Assembly: GCA_029948255.1 (NCBI GenBank)
Contig: JALIZF010001413.1
Location: 1 to 64,000, forward strand
Length of the DNA: 64,000 nucleotides
From: Telmatactis stephensoni
Taxonomy: Eukaryota > Cnidaria > Anthozoa > Actiniaria > Isophelliidae
Direction of reading: 5' to 3'
Both the position numbers and the translations under genes were made by a program. Shown piece by piece: positions 48,701 to 57,300 of the stretch (position 1 is the first letter of the stretch; each line of letters starts with the position of its first letter). The notes under the pieces were generated by a model. The model ran no database searches. It had not been told where the DNA came from and saw only the letters and a program-made list of their open reading frames with translations.

Positions 48701-51700
48701 TGCTTTAGAGTGTGCTTGACTGAGTTTAGGCTGGTAGGTGCACTCCAACATTGAAAGGGGGGGAGGGGGGGGCCATAAATAACAGGAAAATGCATTGCGC
48801 GCGCTATAATGACAAATCGTGCCAACCGTTCTGGCAATGATTGTAGCATCATTATAAAATTTGGTCCATTTGTAGTAGGTGTGTGTAAAAAGTTTGGTCA
48901 ACTTAATTCTGTAACGCAATTAATAGCCGCTTCAATTCGACTACCCGCGCACTGGCGAAATAGGGTCCAACCACCTTAACTATGGCTCGATTAACGAAAG
49001 TTACTCCAGATATCCTGTACCTTAATTTTTGTTATAAATATGTTTTGGAATATTTCATACTTGTATACATCTCAATTTTCTATAATTATATATTTCATAG
49101 CTCCCTATGTTAATATACCTTTACTTAAACTTATAACGGGTGTGTTTGGTTTTGTCGTCACAGAATGTACAAACTATCGTATCCTGAACAGCTATGACCG
49201 GTCTCAAAATCACAATAGAAGTAAATTGCTTTGCGATCGAAACACCGAAATCACTGATGGCTTGTGGTACCGTTTCATGGATGCTGCTGGTACTGCCATA
49301 CCAACATCATGTGTACCTATCAACCGATGTGATACTCATGCCTCAGGCTGGATGAATGGTAATCATCCTACACAAGCAGAAGGGATTGTAAGTCGTACTG
49401 TCTGTTACCACTGGCTCGCAAACTGTTGTAACTGGAGAAACAATATTCGTGTTAGAAACTGTGGAGGATTCTACGTGTATCAGCTGTTTAGACCACCAGT
49501 TTGCCATCTTCGTTACTGTGGGAATGGAGGTAATTTATCTTGTATGAACTAAATCTATGTATTTCTCATGAAACCATTTTACAGAAAGGCTCCTTGCTGT
49601 CAAAGGAATCGCTGGAACTCAGCACACAAAAAGTTAAGCGAGAAAAAGACTACTCGAGCTAAAAAATTTTTCGCGCTTCCTAGCGTTTTCTTGTCCACCA
49701 ATTTCATTTTGTTGGTTTTACAAAATTTGTCATTATCTCACGAAACAACTGAAAACAAAAACAGTGACAGCGACTGCTGAATTTGAAAGATGCTCCAATG
49801 ATGACACCGTTACAGTAATAAATTAAGAAAGACAAAAAATAATTCGTAATCATTTATATGTATACTGCTCTCGCTAAACGCGTTTGGAAATTATACAAGT
49901 GCGTTTCATTTAAAACTGCACGTAAGTCTGTATCTCTTCAAAATATATGAAATACTTTACCTAAATAATTCACCGGTAATTGGCTCTAAAAAAGAACAGA
50001 AAGAAAAACTTGTTGGAAACTCATACTACGGCCTTGGACAATAATTCCCGAACATTCCACCGTCCGAGTGTCCCCTCACGCTCATTCAATGTTGGTCAAC
50101 AAACTGCAGAGCTGCCGGGTTTGCGAGCTATTCAACATCTTGATTGAAACTGGAGAGAAGGGTGTTTCGAGGAATTTTGTCCTAGGCTAGTTGGTAATAA
50201 TTAAACGATGATTTTTTATTTAATTAAATAGTTTTCAAACAACTCCTTATATCATGTCATTATTATATTTTATCAGTCTCAATCAGCGCAACTCCTACAT
50301 CGAGGTATGCAACTACTTCATCCACATCAGGTGTGTAAGCCTTTTTTACAAATCATGTTTCTATAGCAAGTTGACTCAAATTAAATTCTGATCAAGTTCT
50401 GTCTTTTAAAGGCACTTCTTGTAGAGTGCACGCACTTAATCCGTGAAACATAAATAGTACAAAATAGTGCTAAATTATGGTAATTCCTTTGTTTCCTATT
50501 GTCTAATCAACACTATTTACTACTAATTAGTAGTGTTTGTTTCACGGATTAAGTGTATGCACTCTATGATAAACGGTTATCATTGTCTTAACAGAGGGGT
50601 ACTTCTTATGTTTATGGATATTATGCATACTGTTAATGTCCCATTAGATATACCTATTTGCACAAACATTGATCCTTTCAAAATCATCAAAGATAGAAGC
50701 TGAGATCGAAATAAGCTGCTGTGCATTTTCATATGTTGTATCTATAAATTCGCTACATAATCGCGTTTAGAATAGCAAAAATTTGAACGGTCACTGTTTG
50801 AAAAGTCCACATATACGCACTTGTTTAAAATAAACTAATCAATAGATTTCCCAGTGTTCATTTTGGTCTCAGCTGATATGTTTTCAAGGGTTAATCGGTT
50901 TGTGCAAATAGGTATACAGCTATTTCAAAAAACGTTGAATACTGAATACTGCATTCTGCATACTGAATAGTGCATTCAAAGACCAAAATGCCTTGTAGTT
51001 CAGTTTGTTTGGAGATGACATAGTGAAAATCCTATATAACAGCTATAACTAGGCAAATAAGTGGCAAAACGACAAAGGAAATGATCAAAAATGCAATTTG
51101 TAAGTCTTGGAGTGCACTATTCAGTATGCAGAATGTAGAATTCAGTATTCAACGTTTTTTTGAAATAGCTGTGTACTGGACGACAATATGAAACAAGTAA
51201 GATCCATTGAAATCTTACTACGTATACTTTGAATTATATTTTGGTTGATCATGCAGCTGTCTGCTTACCCTGCGAGCAGATCTCCCTTTACTTTCTGCCT
51301 TCCTTCATTCATTCGCGAAGAAGGTAAAGGGAGACTCTACTCGCAGGGTACTGTCTGCTATTTATTAATCAGGCTATGGTGATCGTCCTTACTTTCTTCT
51401 TCCTTTCTTCCTTCCTTCCATTCATTTATCTAGACTTGTGTCGAAAACAACCATGCACGTACCATAAAGTGTCGGTATACGACGGATCTATTAGAAGATC
51501 TAATTGAATACGTATATTGAAGATAGTCGAGAAACTTGAAGAAACAATACGTCGTAGAACTATTCATTTATCCATCCATTCATTCATTCATTCCTTCATA
51601 CTCTTTCTTTCTTTGTTTTCCTTTTTCTATCTTTCTTTCTTTCTTTTCTGTTATGTCATATACTTTGTTCACAGATTACATTTTACATTTGACTTCATTA

Positions 51701-54313
51701 ATCGATCCTCTGAGGCATCTTCCAAACAATACCATCAAATGTCGACGTTTGGTTTATAATTTTGTTGGTTTTTTACATGTATACTAGGATATGGTTGTGC
51801 ACTCGATAACAGTACTTGTCTTGATATAGCGTTCGATATACGACTACACATAATCCCGTATCTTCAATAAATATATTAGGAAATAATGCTTTGCACCATT
51901 TTTGTCTATTCTAAATCATTTTCCTCATCTAATTTCTACAATCTTTCTAATACTTGTTAAGACCAAAAAGAAAAGGATTCTTCCAAACTGGTGAAAACTA
52001 AACTTACAGTTCCAGTTTATTTGCCTTTGAATTAATTATATTTGCATTAACTCTTTCCCGTCCATTCTTTAGAAAATCAGTACCGACGTACCGACGAAGT
52101 TTAAAAATCGCACCTTTCTGAAACGATCGAATATCGACTAAACTATAAGTCTTAGGCAATGACTAGTGAGTTCTCCAAATTCAGGTACCCAATCAACTCC
52201 TAAAAGTCGGCGATTTTTGTACAATATCATCTTGTGAATTTGGACAAATACGAAAAGAACCGTTCTTGACGTCAATGAGCACGAGCACTAAAATCGCGTT
52301 TTTTTTCTTCAGTTTTTTATTGAAGTCTTCTGCGCAAAACCAAAACTCGACATTCACAGAGAAATTCAGTCCTAGCCCTAGGTTAGCAGTGTTCTTTTTT
52401 CTCAATTATTTGCTGTCTGGGCCAAGCTGCAGCCACTAGTTTTAGTGCATTTTGGTCTTTCCTCAATTTTCAACATCACGACCTCATTGCATGCCGGGAA
52501 ATAACGACATTTTTGGCCAGGGGTCCTTCCCTGCCCTACATCTTAACATATTTGATGTCTAAAGCCATTCTAACCTACCAACAAAATTTCGCGCTTGTGG
52601 TGTTCTTCAGTGGTCACAGCTTTCAAAATATCCCTTAGTAGGTCAAGAAATTCATCAGAAGTCGAGTCCCAAGGACACTTCGTTCTAGAGGCGCCATGAT
52701 TTCAAATATTTGAGTAGCAGATCCAATTCACTAACGAAGTAGATCGCCTTACTAGTTTCTGTTAAAAAGTGGACTCTTAGCTGCCGTCTCGCTTAATGAT
52801 GCTCCTCCAGCAGCCACCAAAGATGAAAATGGCTATAAATTAACTTTCCTAAAATCGATCCAATGGTAATTTTGAGTCGCAACTACAGCCCAAGCAAGCA
52901 ATAACACTACGTTAAACTGAGCCGAGCCAACGAAGCTTGATACTTACAATATTGAGCTAAGCTGTAGTCATTTTTTTAGATCTCTGCATGGTCAGACGTC
53001 CATGTACTAATGGAGGATTGTGTGTAATTGTACCCGGAAGCGAATAGTGATTTTCTTGCTCTCATGGTTATAGTGGACAACATTGCGAGACAATGAGTGA
53101 TTTATTAACCACATAATTCTATAATACGAAATTGCTGACTAATTAACCAAATGTTGTTTATAAAATGGATTGAGCCCAACGGAGGGAGGGAGGGAGGGAG
53201 GGAGGGAGGGAGGGAGGGAGGGAGGGAGGGAGGGAGGGAGGGAGGGAGGGATTGATATGATTCACTGATTTGGACTGACTGAATCATTTTCCTCTTCAAC
53301 TGTTAAAACAAATGTTCCAGCAACAAATGTTACATGTGAAGATGATAACATGGAAATCCATCTGGCAAAAATTCACTTTCCAAAAGTCGATTGGCGTAAT
53401 CTTCACCTTAAAGATACTACTTGTAGAGCAACAGAATCTCAACATGTGATCACATTACGAACACCTCTCGATGGCTGTGGGACAACTTACACGGAAGACA
53501 ACAATACCATTGCTTTCCTCAATGAGGTAATTTTATTGTACGAATTTCTTGTTTGTGCGTTTCCACGAAATATAATATAGCTATAAGAGAAATTGAAGAA
53601 TATGTTTTGCTTTCTTTTATGAAAGACCTAGTGGGGAACTCAAACAGAAATTTGAGGAACGGAGTATGGACTGATGAATTTAGGGTAATATGGATCCAAG
53701 ATTATCCCCAGTCAGGATAGGGTACAATGCCATAGAGAACGGATCCCATCCAGAGGGTCAAGAGGATATTTTGAAAAAGTATCGAGAAGAAAAGTACCCA
53801 GTGTCATCTGTGGAGTTGGTGCGCCCCCTGCACCCCTCTAATAAATCTGCCCCTGAATTATGACTTACTATTGTACTATGATTGTTTCATTGAATTAGGT
53901 GGGTGACGATCAACAGTATAAAAATGGAAGTATTGGTTCAATCACTCGTGATCATCTGATTGTGCTTTCATTTTACTGCAAGTATTCCAGACGAAAACTG
54001 GTCAGTACTAGTTTCGCACCTTCAAAGAGACTACTTTACGCTTCTGAAGGTATCTATCCAATTTAGCCATTCTGAGTTTGATCACTGACAGAATTAGATG
54101 ACACAAGTCCCGTTACCAATTAATCCTATTACCATTTCCAACCAAAAGATACATTATTATATTGTAAAGTTATTTTCATGAGGTTGAATGAGATTTTGTT
54201 GTGGGTGTGGATATAATGCGGGCTCGGACGTCCGCCGGCGGACCGCGGACGGCTTACCACATGTATTTTGCCAAAAAAATACAAAATTAAAATTAAAATT
54301 AAAAAATCGAAAA

Positions 54314-54366
<53 letters not shown>

Positions 54367-57300
54367 TATGAAAAAAGAAAAAAAGAAAAAAGAAAAAGAG
54401 GGAGAGAGAGATGAATAGCTGTTTAAGACCTTGGATGCTTCGACATTATTCAAACTTTTAGTCGATCATCGACGTCACGCAGGCGCGTGATTTAGTGTTA
54501 ATTTGTATCACGCAGTGAATCTGGAAAATCGATTAAGAGGAAATATTTTTCAATGACGAGCAATAATGACTAGATCTTCGTGCGAGTTTATCCTAATTTT
54601 TGTTCTGGTTTAACAATCCAATTCTTTTTTCTCCCGATTAAAAACTGATGTACCAAGATAAAATACCTGATTGAAACGGCTTTTTGAATTGTACAAAGAC
54701 TTTTTCTTCAAGTTGTGTTGGGATTAAGCTTTTCCAAGCTCAAAGGTGATGTTACACGGGTCGATTCGCAACAACGATTTTCCGCGCAACACTTGGTCAA
54801 GTTGATATTGCGCTAAAAGTTTTTAAAATTCATATCAAATATTTGCAACTTGTTCACTAAGCAAAAATTATTAAAGCAGTATCTTGATTTGCTCATGCAA
54901 CTGCCCGATTATAGCTGTCCAAGTACGGCCAACTGTCGGGTTATACTATCTTATTACAACTTCCAGATTAATAAGTGGAACTAAATAGAGCGCAGTCTTC
55001 CACCAATCAGATTTGGGTAAATTGTACTTGTGTATTGTACTGCATCTATTAGTTGTGTGCGATTCTTCTCGGATGCAACAATTTCAGCAGTTGGGTGCCA
55101 AGGGTGGCGTGGTTGTTCTCCGCTCGTCTTCCAGCTCTGCCTCCCGGATACAATTCCTGGCTCAATTAAGCCATACGCAAACTGATTTTATTTCTGATGT
55201 ATTGTCGCGCGACAAAAAAACACTTTGGAGAGTGCCAATTAAAATATCTATATTAATATATTTTATTAACTTGTCTCTCCATGTTTTCATAGGAAGCTTC
55301 GGTAATTTCACCTTCACCATGAATCTGTACCAAACATCTCTATACCAAACACCATACTCTCCATTTGATTACCCGGTAGCTGTGGAACTAAATGAGAATC
55401 TTTACGTTCAATTTGGAGTACAGAACACCATCTCTGATTTGGTGGTATTTGCTGATTCATGTTATGCCACAACTTCAGCCGACCCAAACTCATCGCCACG
55501 ATACGCGTTTTTGGAGCGAGGGTAAGAACATTAATCAGAGGGTCTAAATGGGGGCCACCATTTGATATCAGTTAACAGGTAAATGTTCCGTCATTTATCG
55601 GTTATCATACTGAGTTAAATATTTGGACCTTTCACAGTTACCAGTTAAGCACTAGTTAATGATTAAAAGAAACTAATTTCTTGAGATTAATATTATATAG
55701 GTATATACTAAATAAATATTAATTAGAACAAACTATTCAATTTAGAACATGCATAGTGTTCAACTTTCCTTGAGAAAAAATAGCCTGGGATAGTCATTAC
55801 TTACTCATTGATGTAGTCATTACTACATTGTAGCCTGATGGCTCGCAGAAATAAGTAAAAATTTGTTCGCAAACCAACGTTTATATGATATTCTTTTTCC
55901 TCAGAAACTAATACAGATCGCAGTTTACAGTCAGTAATTCTCCAATATCATTTAACAGCTTTAAAGAATGAAATTTTTCAGTTAACAGATAACTTAAAAG
56001 CCGTTTATGATTTATTTAATTTAAGATCCTTAATTCTATGTGGAAAACAGGTTTTTTTCCGATAGAAAACATGTTTCAGACAAAAAATTGATTAACCAAA
56101 AATTCTTTTTTAATAAGAGGATAAATTCTTTTAGTTGTAACATTTCCCCTCCTTTTTTAGATGTGTGCTTGATTCCACCATGGTTTACCGTTACTCCTCA
56201 AGCAGCTCATTTCAGCGCTTCTCCATCAGATCGTTCCGTTTTGTCTACTCCAATAACCAGATGGTCTATCTTCACTGTGAGCTGATGGTATGCCACCGTA
56301 ACTCGGCCGACTCCAGGTGTTCAAGTGGCTGCATAAGCTCAAGACGACGTCGTGCGACTTCTGAGTATGAAGACACGAGCAAGACATATGGTATGTCTGT
56401 TGGTCCTTTCGTGAGGAAAAACCAAGACGCCGAAAAAAGCAAACAGGTTGATAAAGGTAATGACCAGAAAATATAAACGTTTTTGTATAAATAATTAGCC
56501 ATGATTCAATTGCAACCCTTTATAAGTTTGAACGCCAATTGAAAATCGCACCACTACATTAACAATGAGCTCGGTTGGCTCAGTTGGACGAGCGCCGGTC
56601 TTCAGTGCAGAAGGTCGGGGTTCGATTCCCCGGGCCGACCAAAACTCAGGGTCTTTAAAGGGGGACGACGATCAAAATCGGTTAAAATTGGAATTGGATT
56701 ATTTCTAGTTGAAGTAACTCAGGGATGACAATAAATGCATATGAAGAATTACTTTCCCAAAACTTTTGCATTTTAAGCTCATTATCACAGAGAAATTTGG
56801 ATTTAACAGCCAAGAGAACAATAGGTTTGAGTAAATGACGTATTCAGATGCTAATATACTTAATAATTTTGATCTCTCTCTTTTGAATATAAATAAAATA
56901 TGTTGCTGTGTGATTATAGGAGCCATATAGCTAGGTTCAACCGAGTTTTAAGTCATTTTCAAATTTCATCGTCGTCCCACTTTAAATAATTGAGAAGGTG
57001 CTGCCTTTGTAATTACATCTACAAATGGTAACACCTTAACGTCTTCTTGGATAAGGATGTTAAACCGTGGGACTTCACGATTTTGCATTGGAGGGACGTT
57101 AAAGAACCCACACCACTATATTTGGGGAGAGAAGGTTATGAAGTTACCGGTGTGCGTGTTTGGTCTGACCTATTACACTACAGGGCCCACAGTAATAAGG
57201 GAAAGGCGTTGTGGTATCCCTGCCTTCAACGGAGAGAATAGCTTGTAAACTATATAAGCTAAACTAAAACTAGCAATTATATTTGGCATCGGTAGTTCTT

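Noticed and set aside
55013..55292. In-frame extension upstream of the ZP-C exon ([15 protein letters not shown]...)
   Set aside because: It is intron: copy A lacks the open frame, and the true exon starts after TTTTCATAG with the correct phase. A hydrophobic start here looks like a signal peptide only by chance.
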